Origin: CAYNST01 sp964546435 | GTDB lineage: Bacteria; Pseudomonadota; Gammaproteobacteria; Pseudomonadales; Cellvibrionaceae | DNA length: 64,000 nucleotides | Direction of reading: 5' to 3' | Assembly (NCBI GenBank): GCA_964546435.1 | Contig: CAZJKJ010000005.1 | Location: forward strand, 30,737-94,736 | In this document: positions 9,022-18,056 of the stretch, piece after piece | Layout: each line of letters opens with the position of its first letter | How positions within the stretch are numbered: the first letter of the stretch is position 1 | The notes under the pieces: model-generated | Told to the model about the DNA's origin: nothing | Seen by the model: the letters and a program-made list of their open reading frames with translations, nothing else | Databases searched by the model: none | Program-made: the position numbers and the translations under genes

Positions 9022-9590
9022 CACTATCTGAACTAAAGGCAATCAGTCTTATACTTGACACCCATCCTGCCGCGGGCCTTCGGGGTTACAATTTACCGCT
9101 TGCCAGAATCACCCGATCTGCCGGCACGCATTTTTGCATGACCGCCGCGGCGGCGGCCTCGCTCGAGCGCGCATCGAGCGTGCACGGGGCCTACCTTAGA
9201 TACTGCAGGACAGTCGGATCCGACACTTCTGTGCGCTTACTTGGGCCTGCGATTTTTTTTCTACTCGCAAGATCTTACGCCTTACCCGGTGTGGCGCCCG
9301 GGGACTGCCCGCTTCTTAGGATCATAGACACTTTAGCGCAGCGCGATCAGCCAACTGACGCGCAGCCAAAGCCGCCTTGCCTGCCTGGTTCTTCTGCGCT
9401 TGAAGTAAATGCCAAAGCCATACTCGATAGCGCGCAAAGTGTTGATGACGCTATACGCCAGGCGCTCGCGGGCACCTATCGTACCGGCGATTTCATATTT
9501 GTTGTGGCCTGCGCGGCGATTAGTCGGGGGCTTGCTTTGGGGGTGGATTTCTCGCGCCTGGTTGGCGCCGCGGCTTCTTATCATCAATAA
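9018..9590 (+). CDS. Hypothetical protein coupled to the primase gene
   Basis: A 190-residue protein that I do not recognise. It starts MTLSELKAISLILD at an ATG overlapping the primase stop (ATGA, 9018-9021), so the two are translationally coupled and probably work together. It is alanine-rich and predicted helical, with two moderately hydrophobic stretches (about residues 75-92 and 160-180) that do not look like clear membrane segments. It ends seven bases inside the 3' end of the convergent ADP-ribosyltransferase-like gene. A primase accessory factor is the simplest inference. Confidence 0.6.
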   Translation: MTLSELKAISLILDTHPAAGLRGYNLPLARITRSAGTHFCMTAAAAASLERASSVHGAYLRYCRTVGSDTSVRLLGPAIFFLLARSYALPGVAPGDCPLLRIIDTLAQRDQPTDAQPKPPCLPGSSALEVNAKAILDSAQSVDDAIRQALAGTYRTGDFIFVVACAAISRGLALGVDFSRLVGAAASYHQ

Positions 9591-10192
9591 GAGGCCGCGC
9601 GCTGATCGGGCCACTCAGGCATATCATTGCACGCGGGCTCGAAGCTGCACGGTTCGAGCTGTCGGGCGGCCCATTTGGCAAAAATGCTCTTGGCCGCATT
9701 AATATCCTGATAGTGCGTCCAGCGCTGATTTATCTTCAGTTTCACCTGCGCAGGGGTAAGAATCCTGGTATTAAACACCGCAATATCATCTCCGGGCTCA
9801 CCACAGGCGCTCGTGTAATCGTTTTTCATCACAAGCGCATCATAGCCAAACTCCCGGGCAAGACTGTAAAGCTCCTTGCGAGATTCATTACAGCTGTAAT
9901 CATAGCCCCCTCCATTAAAGCTTACCGACCTGCCCGCCTCGCACCTAAGCTCAAGCGCGTTATCAAGTACCGCCCGATAGCTCACGCAGGCCTGGATCTG
10001 GTTCTCATCATCGAACTGCTTAATCTCGCTAAAAAACTCACTGACTTTGTCATTATCTGAAACAAAGAAAACACCCAGATCATTATGCTCGGCGCTTATA
10101 TTGTCATAGACAATGAACGGATCCACGGGGTGTGCTGTGAGATCGAACGGCCTGTCCCAGACTGTGCCGTGATAAAGATGCACCGGTTTCAT
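9584..10192 (-). CDS. ADP-ribosyltransferase-fold protein
   Basis: This 202-residue protein opens with HLYHGT at residues 4-9. It continues with a GVFFVSDNDKVSEFF segment (about 56-70) and a C-terminal FGYDALVMKNDY followed by IAVFNTRILTPAQVKL. That order matches the ADP-ribosyltransferase-like domains of phage polyvalent proteins: an YHGT strand, a G-hydrophobic-F segment before a helix, and a GYDG-like strand ending in a V-x-F/Y-x-P-x-Q-I/V motif. Catalysis is not proven: the usual glutamate is not obvious. It may modify a host or incoming-DNA factor, or act as a toxin or defence effector. No antitoxin is adjacent. The gene overlaps the convergent upstream ORF by seven bases. Confidence 0.55.
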   Translation of the reverse strand: MKPVHLYHGTVWDRPFDLTAHPVDPFIVYDNISAEHNDLGVFFVSDNDKVSEFFSEIKQFDDENQIQACVSYRAVLDNALELRCEAGRSVSFNGGGYDYSCNESRKELYSLAREFGYDALVMKNDYTSACGEPGDDIAVFNTRILTPAQVKLKINQRWTHYQDINAAKSIFAKWAARQLEPCSFEPACNDMPEWPDQRAASY

Positions 10193-10269
10193 TATTGTTT
10201 TTTCCGGAAGTAAAAGCTTTATTTAGTTTAGCAGTTATTATTATTTATGGCACCTTGAAATGCGATAAA

Positions 10270-10287
10270 GGGCGCCCGCCAGCGCCC
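10270..10287 (-). terminator. Intrinsic terminator-like hairpin after the Sel1 gene
   Basis: Six-base GC stem (GGGCGC/GCGCCC) with a six-base loop, followed on the minus strand by TTTAT, seven bases after the Sel1 stop. The U tract is short. Confidence 0.5.
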
Positions 10288-10293
10288 TGTTTG

Positions 10294-11031
10294 CTAAAAC
10301 CCTGCTGAGGTGCGCCCAAGGCGCGCCGCGGTATCTCTTAGGCGGGCTGCCTTGGCGGGGTTTTTATCCACCACCCAGCCCTGCTCATAAAACTCGGCAA
10401 GCTTTATCAGGAACACAGGGCTGCCATCCATGGCGCGCATCTGCACGTAATCAAACCCAAGATCGCCTTGTGACATTTGCGCTTGCAGCTTCAGGCGCTC
10501 ATCGATCGCATCGGGGTGGCCCTGATCTCGTGCGCGGGTAATCCAGAACATGCCCAGGTCCCGATCCTCAGGCAGCGCATCACCGAGCAGATAATGCTTG
10601 CCCAGGATGTACTGCGCCTGTGGATCCCCGGTCTCGGCCGCCGCACGCACAAGATCGATACCCTTGCTTGCGGCCTCCTCGCGGGTAAGCCTTGGGCTGC
10701 CCTTAACGCCCAGATACGCCTTTCCAAGCATCAGCTGCGCGGGTCCGTATCCGGCTTTGGCCGAGGATCTAAGAAGCTCAACCGCCTGGCGCTTATCTTC
10801 GGTTTTAACGATCCCGTGCCAGTACATGAGCGCAAGCGCATATTGCGCCGGCGCATCAGCCGTAGCAGCATCGCGATAAAGTCTCTCGGTGCCGCCGGCA
10901 GCCTGTGCCGCGCTATTGATAAACGATACCGCCGCGGCGCGACTGGTATCAATATCCGAGGCGATGGCATTTGCCGAGCCAAGGTGTGCAAGAGCGATCA
11001 ATAAAGCGGTGATTCCAATACGCATGGGCAA
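10294..11031 (-). CDS. Exported Sel1-repeat protein
   Basis: This 245-residue protein has an N-terminal signal peptide (residues about 1-25, ending SANAIAS). At least three Sel1-type repeats follow: AQYALALMYWHGI (about 62-74), AQLMLGKAYLGVKG (about 97-110) and AQYILGKHYLLGDALPEDRD (about 137-156). Sel1 repeats form alpha-solenoids that bind other proteins. Export to the periplasm suggests a scaffold or surveillance role, possibly with the envelope-spanning pilus or transfer apparatus, but no partner is shown by the sequence. It is transcribed alone from the AT-rich gap at 11032-11100, with a minus-strand TTGACG-N17-TAGTAT candidate promoter (about 11086-11058), and followed by a hairpin. Confidence 0.75.
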   Translation of the reverse strand: MPMRIGITALLIALAHLGSANAIASDIDTSRAAAVSFINSAAQAAGGTERLYRDAATADAPAQYALALMYWHGIVKTEDKRQAVELLRSSAKAGYGPAQLMLGKAYLGVKGSPRLTREEAASKGIDLVRAAAETGDPQAQYILGKHYLLGDALPEDRDLGMFWITRARDQGHPDAIDERLKLQAQMSQGDLGFDYVQMRAMDGSPVFLIKLAEFYEQGWVVDKNPAKAARLRDTAARLGRTSAGF

Positions 11032-11104
11032 ACCTTAATCATAAATATTTTATGTTATACTATATATATTTTGACTTCGCGTCAATCTTCTGTGAGAAGG
11101 CGCG

Positions 11105-13021
11105 CTAAAGTGCCGCCTCAGCGCCACCGAAGTAACCCGAGCCCTCGGGCGGATCCGAAGGGCTGCCTCCGGGTGGCCCGATCAGCTCTTTTATGATGTC
11201 AGCCTCTGGCTCCTGAATATGATCGATCATAAGCTGCAAGGTGCTGTTACCTCTCCACTCATTAATATCGAGCCTGAACGATATTTGCGCCCACCCATCA
11301 ACCGGCAACACCCCTCGATCCACACAACCAAAGGCAATCGCATCAAATACGCGATCAGATCCCGGGATGCGAAGCTTCAGCTTAAGGTGCTTTTCTTTGA
11401 GCACCCTTTTCTCAAGCACCTCAAAGCGCTGTGAAAATAGCGGCGCCTCAAACCCCTGGCCCCACACGGGCTGCGCCGCGATCGCGCGCGCATTATCGAT
11501 CGTTAAGAGCTCCGGGGCGATATCGGCCACATCAACCTGCACTTGCCCCACCCTCATCTGCTCGCTCATCTGTCTTGCGACCATGCGATCAAACAGATCG
11601 CAAAATTCGTGAAATTTATCGCTTCGGATCGAAACCCCTGCAGCCATAGCGTGTCCGCCGAATTTGGTCAATATCTGCGGATGGCTCTTACTCATCTCAT
11701 CAAGTAAGTGCTTTAGATGAATCCCCGCGATCGATCGGGCGCTACCTTTTATCTCACACTCATCAATGCGCACCTGGTGCTGAAGGATCTGCTGCTCGCT
11801 CGCCCCGCTCGCAATCGCTTGGTGCAATGCGCTCTTGGCATCAAGCAGATCGTGCGTATCGGTAAAGACAATGACCGGCCGATCAAACCTGTCCTTTATC
11901 CGCGAGGCCACGATACCGACCACCCCCTCGTGCCACTGGGCGTTATAGACAACAATGCCGTCCTTATTCGCATCGAGCGACTCGATACACTCGAGCGCCC
12001 CTGCCACCATCGTTGCCTCAAGCCCCTTTCGGGTCTCGTTAAGATCAAAAAGCTGCTGCGCAAGCTCGAGCGCCTCGTTCTGCTGCTCGCTTTTGGCAAG
12101 CAGGCAGCGAATCCCGACCGTCATATCATCCAGGCGCCCGGCCGCATTGATGCATGGCCCTGCCGAAAAGCCAAAATCGGACGCTACGATTTTGCCGATC
12201 TCACGCTTTTTCAGCTCCAGTATCTTCGCAAGCCCCGGCCGACACCAGCCATCGTTGATCCACTTAAGCCCGGCGCTTACCAGGATGCGATTGTTGTAAT
12301 CAAGCTTTACCACATCGGCCACAGTACCGAGCGCGACCAGATCCAGAAGCGGTGCAAGCGAGGGCTCATCGATACCGATCTGGGCAAAAACGCCCCTCTC
12401 GCGCATCATGGTGCGAAGCCCCATGATTAGGTAAAACATTACCCCGCAGCCGGCAATGTTCTTTGAGGCAAACTCACAAAGCGGCTGATTTGGATTAATA
12501 ATCGCATCAGCGCACGGCAGTCCCTGAGTTGATGCAAGGTGGTGATCGGTGATCAGTAGCTGACACGGTCTTTTAAGCTTGCGCACAGCCTGCGCCCCCT
12601 CAAAGGCGGCAATACCATTATCGACCGTCACGATCAGATCCGGCAGCCGTTTTGCGGCGATCTCAACGATCGCAGGCGATAGCCCGTAGCCGTGCTTGAT
12701 CCGATCGGGCACAAGAAAATCCACATTCTTTGCCCCAAGCATCCGCAGCCCCTCAACCGCGATACTGGTGGAGGTCGCCCCATCACAGTCGTAGTCCCCG
12801 ATAATTACAATCCGGCTATCGGCCCTGATGTGATTGATCAGAATCTCACACCCTGCCTGCATCCCGAGCATCTGCTGCGGATCGAGCAGCCGCCCGAGCG
12901 AGTACTGTATCTCTTGTGTGCTGGTTATGCCCCGGTTTTGATACACCCGGTTAAGCAGTGGATTGGGGTGGATGAGCTTATCCGAGGCGGCCTGGCGCTC
13001 CGTGAAGGGTTTGACTCTCAT
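11105..13021 (-). CDS. recJ: Single-strand-specific 5'-3' exonuclease RecJ
   Basis: This 638-residue DHH-family nuclease has the motif series of RecJ. These are IGDYDCDGATSTS (motif I, about residue 75), the VDNGI motif (about 132), ITDHHLAS (DHH, about 158), and a DHHA1 domain with GGHAMAAG near residue 450. An OB-like C-terminal domain follows. Length is a little above E. coli RecJ (577). RecJ degrades 5' ends of single-stranded DNA and works with RecQ in RecF-type recombination; recQ is 6.4 kb away and a RecD2-like helicase is divergent, so the plasmid holds a recombination and end-processing set. The start ATG has GAGGG eleven bases upstream. Confidence 0.92.
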   Translation of the reverse strand: MRVKPFTERQAASDKLIHPNPLLNRVYQNRGITSTQEIQYSLGRLLDPQQMLGMQAGCEILINHIRADSRIVIIGDYDCDGATSTSIAVEGLRMLGAKNVDFLVPDRIKHGYGLSPAIVEIAAKRLPDLIVTVDNGIAAFEGAQAVRKLKRPCQLLITDHHLASTQGLPCADAIINPNQPLCEFASKNIAGCGVMFYLIMGLRTMMRERGVFAQIGIDEPSLAPLLDLVALGTVADVVKLDYNNRILVSAGLKWINDGWCRPGLAKILELKKREIGKIVASDFGFSAGPCINAAGRLDDMTVGIRCLLAKSEQQNEALELAQQLFDLNETRKGLEATMVAGALECIESLDANKDGIVVYNAQWHEGVVGIVASRIKDRFDRPVIVFTDTHDLLDAKSALHQAIASGASEQQILQHQVRIDECEIKGSARSIAGIHLKHLLDEMSKSHPQILTKFGGHAMAAGVSIRSDKFHEFCDLFDRMVARQMSEQMRVGQVQVDVADIAPELLTIDNARAIAAQPVWGQGFEAPLFSQRFEVLEKRVLKEKHLKLKLRIPGSDRVFDAIAFGCVDRGVLPVDGWAQISFRLDINEWRGNSTLQLMIDHIQEPEADIIKELIGPPGGSPSDPPEGSGYFGGAEAAL

Positions 13022-13116
13022 ATCGCGAGGCCCTCAGTATTAAATTAATATGACGATTAATATAGCACGTGCGCACCCAAAGCTCGAATATTTCTGTCGC
13101 GAGGCATTTATGTCTG

Positions 13117-13139
13117 TATAATATTTTATGCTATACTAT
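13117..13139 (+). promoter_or_regulatory. Promoter region for recD2
   Basis: Two candidate -10 elements: TATAAT at 13117-13122 (extended, TGTATAAT) and TATACTAT at 13132-13139, both upstream of the ATG at 13167 (ribosome binding site AGAAG). Neither has a strong -35. Confidence 0.45.
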
Positions 13140-13166
13140 CTTCAAAGTTTATAAGAAGATCAGCCA

Positions 13167-15422
13167 ATGACCAGCATTAATGGCGTTATCGTCAAAGTCT
13201 TTAGCCACAACAAAGACACCGGCTTTAGTATCGTGCAGGCCAAACCCACCGATGCGGCCTCCCAGGCACAGCTTGAGCGCGCAGGCGGCGTAGGCTACAT
13301 TACGATACTTGGCACCTACTACGATCCGGGCAGCAAGAAAAACCGCTACATTAGCTGCGAAGGCTCCTTCATCGAAAGCTCCAAGTGGGGATTGCAGTTT
13401 AAAGCGAGCTCCATTTTGCTCACCCGCGCCACCAAGCGGTTTGATTTTGAATCTTTTTTCCGATCCGATCTGTTCTCAGCCGTCTCGCCCGAGAAGAAAA
13501 AGAAGCTGCTGAAAAAACACGGGGCGCAAATATTCACCAGCCTTCTTAGTGCCGATCAGGAGGCGGTAAAGTGCGGGGACATCACCGCCGAGGAGTTTGA
13601 GCGCCTTGCAGAGGAGTGGCACCAGAACATGAGGATCTGGCCGAACTACAACTACTTAAGCAACCTTGGTGTCTCCCCAAATGGGGCAGCTCACATCGCC
13701 CAGGCGCTCAACAAGGGCGCACTCAGCTCCTTTACGAACGACCCCTACCAGATGCTCTCAGTGCCCGGTGTTGGCTTTAAGTCGATTGATACCGCAGCCG
13801 AAGCTATGGGCATGGAGATGACCTCGATGGCAAGAGTCTCTCACGGGATAAAGTACATCTTAAGAAATCACATGGAATCGGGCCATACCGCCTTTTATCT
13901 TAATGATGTCTCCCAGCGGGCCGCCAAGGCAATGGGGGTTGAATATGATTTTATTCGCGATATTTTACTTGAAAAGTGCGAAGGCGGTGATCTGCTTGCC
14001 TTTGGAGATGAGCTCTCTCCGGTGCTTGTTGGTAAGCAGGCGCACGAGCGCGATCTTGCGATCGCCCGAGAGTTTGCCCGATTAATAAAATCTCCCGCCT
14101 CGATCACAGCCACGTGCGCCTATGAGCTCGATAAGCGCCTGAACCCGGGTCAGATCCAGGCCGTTCGCACCTGCGTGCAGCACAAGGTGGCCATCATCAC
14201 CGGTGGGCCTGGGGTGGGCAAGACGACCGTGGTTCGCCAAACGATCGGCGCTCTGCAGCAGCAGCTACCCCGACCGATCACGGTTAGCTTATGCGCCCCC
14301 TCGGCTCGGGCTGCAAGTCGTCTTGGGGAGTCCTCGGGACTTAGCGCCGATACGATCCATGCGCTTCTTGATTATCATCCGCAGATCGGATACCGGCGCA
14401 ATAAGGATAACCCTCTTCAGAGCGATCTTGTCATCGTTGATGAGGGCAGTATGGTGGATGTGGATTGCCTTCATGCGCTCTTACAGGCAATGCCGAGCCA
14501 CGCCCGGCTTATTATCGTAGGGGATCGGGACCAGCTCTCATCGGTCGGGGCCGGGGCGACGCTTCGCGACCTGATTGAATCCAAAACGATAGCGGTTGCT
14601 GAGCTTACAAAGATCGAGCGCAGAGCCGACGGAAGCAGCATCACGGTCAATGCCCATCGAATTAATAAAGGTCAGATGCCGATCATTGATAAATCACAAC
14701 AAAACGACTTTCACTTTATCCGCGCGCTCGGCGATGAGGCGGTTGCGGCGAAGATCAGCGAGTGCATTACTCGTCTTAAGGACTCCGGGCGCTGCGAGTT
14801 TGACGATATACAGGTGCTCTCGCCTCAGATCCAGACGCTCTGCGGGGTCGATGCGATTAATAAGATGATGCGAGCGCTTATGAACCCTGCGCGCCAAGGC
14901 GCTGCAGAGTTTACCAGCTTTGGGCGCAGCTTTCGGCTGCATGATCGGATCATGTATGTTCGCAACAACAAGCAGCTTGGAATCAATAATGGGGATCTGG
15001 GCAAAATCACAGCAGTAGATCTGCAGGCAAAAACCGCGAGCGTCTCATTTGAGGGCACCGAGCGGATACTGCCCTTTAGCGCCTTTGGCAATATGCGCCA
15101 CGCATTTGCCACCACTATCCATAAAGCGCAAGGCTCCGAGTGCGCAGTGGTCATCCTCCCGATCGTGCAAGCGCACATGCGGATGCTGAGCGTTGAGCTT
15201 ATCTACACCGCGATCACTCGGGCACAAAAGCAGTGCATCCTTATCGGTGACCCGCAGGTACTGCACAGCGCGCTTAGCAACAACCAGTCTCGACAGGAGC
15301 GCGTAACGCTTCTGCGCGAGGCACTCGAGGCGGCGCTACCACTCATAAGCGCGCAGCAACACCCGCAAATCGATCGCCCGCTTCATCGCGTGAACGACGG
15401 CCCCGGGCTGTGCGCGCCTTAG
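13167..15422 (+). CDS. recD2: RecD2-like SF1B 5'-3' DNA helicase
   Basis: This 751-residue helicase has the RecD2 layout. There is an N-terminal OB-like region (about 1-100) and paired helix-hairpin-helix motifs (LSNLGVSPNGAAHIAQAL and LSVPGVGFKSIDTAA, about 165-215). The motor contains Walker A GGPGVGKT (346-353), DEGSMVD (Walker B region, about 426), GDRDQLSSVGAG (motif III, about 450) and a C-terminal UvrD-type segment with TTIHKAQGSECAVVILP. RecD2 proteins work without RecBC in repair and fork processing; related motors occur in TraA-type relaxases, but no relaxase domain is present. The neighbours recJ and recQ support a recombination role. Confidence 0.9.
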   Translation: MTSINGVIVKVFSHNKDTGFSIVQAKPTDAASQAQLERAGGVGYITILGTYYDPGSKKNRYISCEGSFIESSKWGLQFKASSILLTRATKRFDFESFFRSDLFSAVSPEKKKKLLKKHGAQIFTSLLSADQEAVKCGDITAEEFERLAEEWHQNMRIWPNYNYLSNLGVSPNGAAHIAQALNKGALSSFTNDPYQMLSVPGVGFKSIDTAAEAMGMEMTSMARVSHGIKYILRNHMESGHTAFYLNDVSQRAAKAMGVEYDFIRDILLEKCEGGDLLAFGDELSPVLVGKQAHERDLAIAREFARLIKSPASITATCAYELDKRLNPGQIQAVRTCVQHKVAIITGGPGVGKTTVVRQTIGALQQQLPRPITVSLCAPSARAASRLGESSGLSADTIHALLDYHPQIGYRRNKDNPLQSDLVIVDEGSMVDVDCLHALLQAMPSHARLIIVGDRDQLSSVGAGATLRDLIESKTIAVAELTKIERRADGSSITVNAHRINKGQMPIIDKSQQNDFHFIRALGDEAVAAKISECITRLKDSGRCEFDDIQVLSPQIQTLCGVDAINKMMRALMNPARQGAAEFTSFGRSFRLHDRIMYVRNNKQLGINNGDLGKITAVDLQAKTASVSFEGTERILPFSAFGNMRHAFATTIHKAQGSECAVVILPIVQAHMRMLSVELIYTAITRAQKQCILIGDPQVLHSALSNNQSRQERVTLLREALEAALPLISAQQHPQIDRPLHRVNDGPGLCAP

Positions 15423-15540
15423 CGGGGCGCCGCCGCGGTTGCTGCGCGCTTAATTGCCCCACGCACGAGTGGCATCAGACAAATAATGGCGGCCGATCTC
15501 ATTTGTGAGAGGCTGCCGGCAGCGCAACTGTCTTGCGCCT

Positions 15541-15583
15541 CTTTATTTAACCGTAGCAGCCCCTTTTTATTTAACCGTAGCAG
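15541..15583. repeat. 18-bp tandem direct repeat at a gene 3' end
   Basis: TTTATTTAACCGTAGCAG occurs at 15542-15559 and again at 15566-15583, 24 bases apart. The second copy encodes the last codons and stop of the leftward gene at 15567, so a short stretch of the gene end has been duplicated just beyond it. Confidence 0.8.
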
Positions 15584-16544
15584 GTTCCTTTTTGGCCATG
15601 TTCTGCTCGGCATCCTTTATATATCGATCAACTATGGAATAGTCGTTCGACACGTCACCATCGCCCCATCCGAGCTTTACCTGATTACCCGGGGTGCCAA
15701 TTTTGCTTCTGTATTTTTTCAGGGCAGCTATGGAGCCCGGTGTTCCTGCCTTGCTAAGTGCCGCAAGATTCATTATGTTAAGGCTTCCGGCGTAACCTGC
15801 GGCTCGCTTAGCTTCAAATGGCGAGTTAGCCATGCTTTTCCACCATCGATTTCCGAGTATGCTTGACTCTAGCCACTTTAGGGCCTTGTCTGAGTTGTGC
15901 CGCGAAATAGCGTAACCAAGACCGATTATAGCCCCCTCCTTCGCCTGTATGCTCCAAAGAATCTCTTGATTTGATAGCTTTCTGCCTGGCTTTTCTTCAA
16001 GATACTCGATCAAATGATCAACAACTGCCTCATCTCCCACAATTCCAAGCGCAACACCAATGTCTCCCCAGCTTTCCCAATATACAGGATCCCGGAGCAT
16101 TTTAAGCAGCCCGCTGTAGTCCTGTCCTATATACTTAGTAAAATCGTCTTTCGTCAGAATCTTGGTGCGGCCCGCTATGAGCATTTCCAGCTCGCTAAGA
16201 TCGGCACTCTTGAGCATTTCGTCGTACGACTGCTGCTCCGGGCTGTCCCTGTAATAGTTATAAGTATTGCCCTCAGGGTCCATGACAAGCTTCTCATCAG
16301 GATAAATAGTGTGAGAGCCCATTGGCTTTCCGAAATGTTTCGCACTGATCCTCTTTAGAGTTTCACTGGAGATGTTGCTAACGTCCAGATCCATCTGACT
16401 TAACTCCTCCATGCTCACATTCTCAATATCGATGTCATTTATTGACACCTTTTTTGCTGGCTTTTCTGACTCAGTGTCTTGCGCTAGCGCGCCTTGCGCA
16501 CATAGCAGACTCAGCACAAGAACCACGCTTAAATGCTTTAACAT
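15567..16544 (-). CDS. Periplasmic HEAT-like helical protein
   Basis: This 325-residue exported protein has a signal peptide of about 22 residues (MLKHLSVVLVLSLL...AQGALAQ). An acidic stretch follows, then a helical region (about 130-300) with repeats such as WGDIGVALGIVGDEAVVDHLIEYL and EGAIIGLGYAISRHNSDKAL. These look like HEAT/PBS-lyase-type solenoid units that bind proteins. I chose ATG 16544 because AGGGGTGG lies immediately upstream; a GTG two codons earlier is less likely. It follows the metzincin gene by 15 bases on the same strand, so both exported proteins are probably made together and this one may be the protease partner or inhibitor. That pairing is inference. Confidence 0.7.
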   Translation of the reverse strand: MLKHLSVVLVLSLLCAQGALAQDTESEKPAKKVSINDIDIENVSMEELSQMDLDVSNISSETLKRISAKHFGKPMGSHTIYPDEKLVMDPEGNTYNYYRDSPEQQSYDEMLKSADLSELEMLIAGRTKILTKDDFTKYIGQDYSGLLKMLRDPVYWESWGDIGVALGIVGDEAVVDHLIEYLEEKPGRKLSNQEILWSIQAKEGAIIGLGYAISRHNSDKALKWLESSILGNRWWKSMANSPFEAKRAAGYAGSLNIMNLAALSKAGTPGSIAALKKYRSKIGTPGNQVKLGWGDGDVSNDYSIVDRYIKDAEQNMAKKEPATVK

Positions 16545-16558
16545 AACCACCCCTAGAG

Positions 16559-17551
16559 TTAATTTCTACTTTGCTGAAGGCCTACGCATTGTGTGGGAGT
16601 GATGTTAACTCTGGTATCATCGACGCCGTCACCCCACATGATATTGGTACTATCCTTATCATCGTGCTCCAGTCCCTGCGCATGACCAATTTCATGAAGC
16701 ATCACATTGTGCCAGTACTTCTCCCGTGTCGACACGCTGATTGCGATTACACTCCCATTTTGTTCGGCGCATCCGTGGCCCTTAGTCCGTGTCGTTTCCG
16801 CTTCTGGTCTTCCGCACCATGTGATCTCCTTCACAAATGTAATTCCTTTCTTTAGTTTTCGAAAGTCTGCCTCACTGCCTATTGATATGGGCGAATCGTC
16901 ATCAATCCTTACCGACGCAAAGTCATACCAGGCAGCGCAACTTGCATGCGTGCTCGCAGGATATTTATTATAGATATTCGTCGCAAGCATCCCGGTCTCT
17001 CCCATCGCTCTTTGCATATGGGCGCCCATTATAAACGCCGCAGTCACAACATCGCTCTGCCCGTAGGTTGTTTCCAGCCAATGCACTGCGGTCTCTTTGT
17101 TTACGTATCCCGCATATGAATGAGACGTCGGAACAATGAGCTTATTCTCGCCGTAATACACCGGACCCACCTTGGCTGCAAAGCCGTTACTAAAGGACGT
17201 CGAGAAATTATAGTACTTGCCAACCGGCAAGCCTATGTCATAGTTTCCAAGGCCCTTTGAGGTAAAATAAAAGCTGCCGTCAGCCTGCCCGTTTCTGTTG
17301 ACTGAGCTCCATTGGACCGTCATCTGATAGTTCGCGTTAGGGCTCCATCCAAATGGGTTTATCTGTGATTTTACCCTATTGAAATACTCATGATTGCTAA
17401 AGTAGGTATCTCCCCCTATCACAAGCCAGTTACCCTCCCACAGATTTAATGATCGCGGCGCCTCGCCCATGTACATGTTAGCCGGCACCGCTTGCGCAGC
17501 ACTACATACAGGCATTAAAAGCCACAATAATGCACTGATTCTTTTATTCAC
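16559..17551 (-). CDS. Exported metzincin-type zinc metalloprotease
   Basis: This 330-residue protein begins with a signal peptide (MNKRISALLWLLMPVCSAAQA). Near residues 286-297 it has HEIGHAQGLEHD, the HExxHxxGxxHD zinc motif of metzincins, followed by NIMW where metzincins have the Met-turn (usually S-x-M-x). Cysteines in CAAWYD, CGRPEAET and CAEQNG suggest disulfides and a periplasmic or secreted location. The start is GTG with a strong AAGGAG site. It is upstream of the HEAT-like gene in a two-gene unit. Cleavage of a cell-wall or envelope protein during transfer, or action on a recipient surface, are both possible; the substrate is unknown. Confidence 0.8.
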   Translation of the reverse strand: MNKRISALLWLLMPVCSAAQAVPANMYMGEAPRSLNLWEGNWLVIGGDTYFSNHEYFNRVKSQINPFGWSPNANYQMTVQWSSVNRNGQADGSFYFTSKGLGNYDIGLPVGKYYNFSTSFSNGFAAKVGPVYYGENKLIVPTSHSYAGYVNKETAVHWLETTYGQSDVVTAAFIMGAHMQRAMGETGMLATNIYNKYPASTHASCAAWYDFASVRIDDDSPISIGSEADFRKLKKGITFVKEITWCGRPEAETTRTKGHGCAEQNGSVIAISVSTREKYWHNVMLHEIGHAQGLEHDDKDSTNIMWGDGVDDTRVNITPTQCVGLQQSRN

Positions 17552-18056
17552 CGGGACTCCTTAGCTTTATTGGTTTTTTTACACACAGCTCAGGCCGGAT
17601 GATCGGCAGGCGCCAGCCCGAGCACAGGTATTGTGGATTGTCGAATTGGTCTGATGTGAAATGCCTGATATGTCCATCCTTGAATCGTCATTAGTAGATG
17701 GCGGACCATACCCTCATGTAGTAATTGTTGTCAAACGGAATTTTCCTCACCAACTACATAACTGGACAGTGGTGCGTTGCATGCTTTATTTGCTCTTCTT
17801 GCCGCGCAAATCGGTCAGACGTTAAGAGGCCATTATCATAGACAGATGCGTATAGGTGGCACGCAGCTGGAATTTTCGACGGCAAGACTCCCATCATGCG
17901 CAATTGCGCTTGGGCGTGCGCCTTGGTGGAAGCGGCAGATGATGCAGCGCCGCGATAAGGATTGTGGCTTTGCGAAAACTTTATTCAGGCCGCGCTCGGT
18001 ATCGGCTTAATCAAAGCCGAGCTGCCTTCTTAATTAATCAGGCAGGAGCTACAGCG
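17552..18056. other. 505-bp gap without a supported gene
   Basis: No convincing ORF. It should hold the promoter of the leftward metzincin gene. A 7-bp stem hairpin (TCGGCTT/AAGCCGA) lies at 18002-18020, beyond the 3' end of the leftward coiled-coil gene, but has no clear U tract. The stretch at 17850-17960 has coding-like composition broken by stops and could be a decayed gene; I could not assign it. Confidence 0.5.

Noticed and set aside
11717..12430. Plus-strand ORF opposite recJ
   Set aside because: Shadow of recJ; no ribosome binding site and no domain.
17777..18010. Possible transposase remnant in the gap
   Set aside because: One frame contains WACALVEAADDAA-like residues, loosely like IS110 transposase ends, but it is too short and broken to support.
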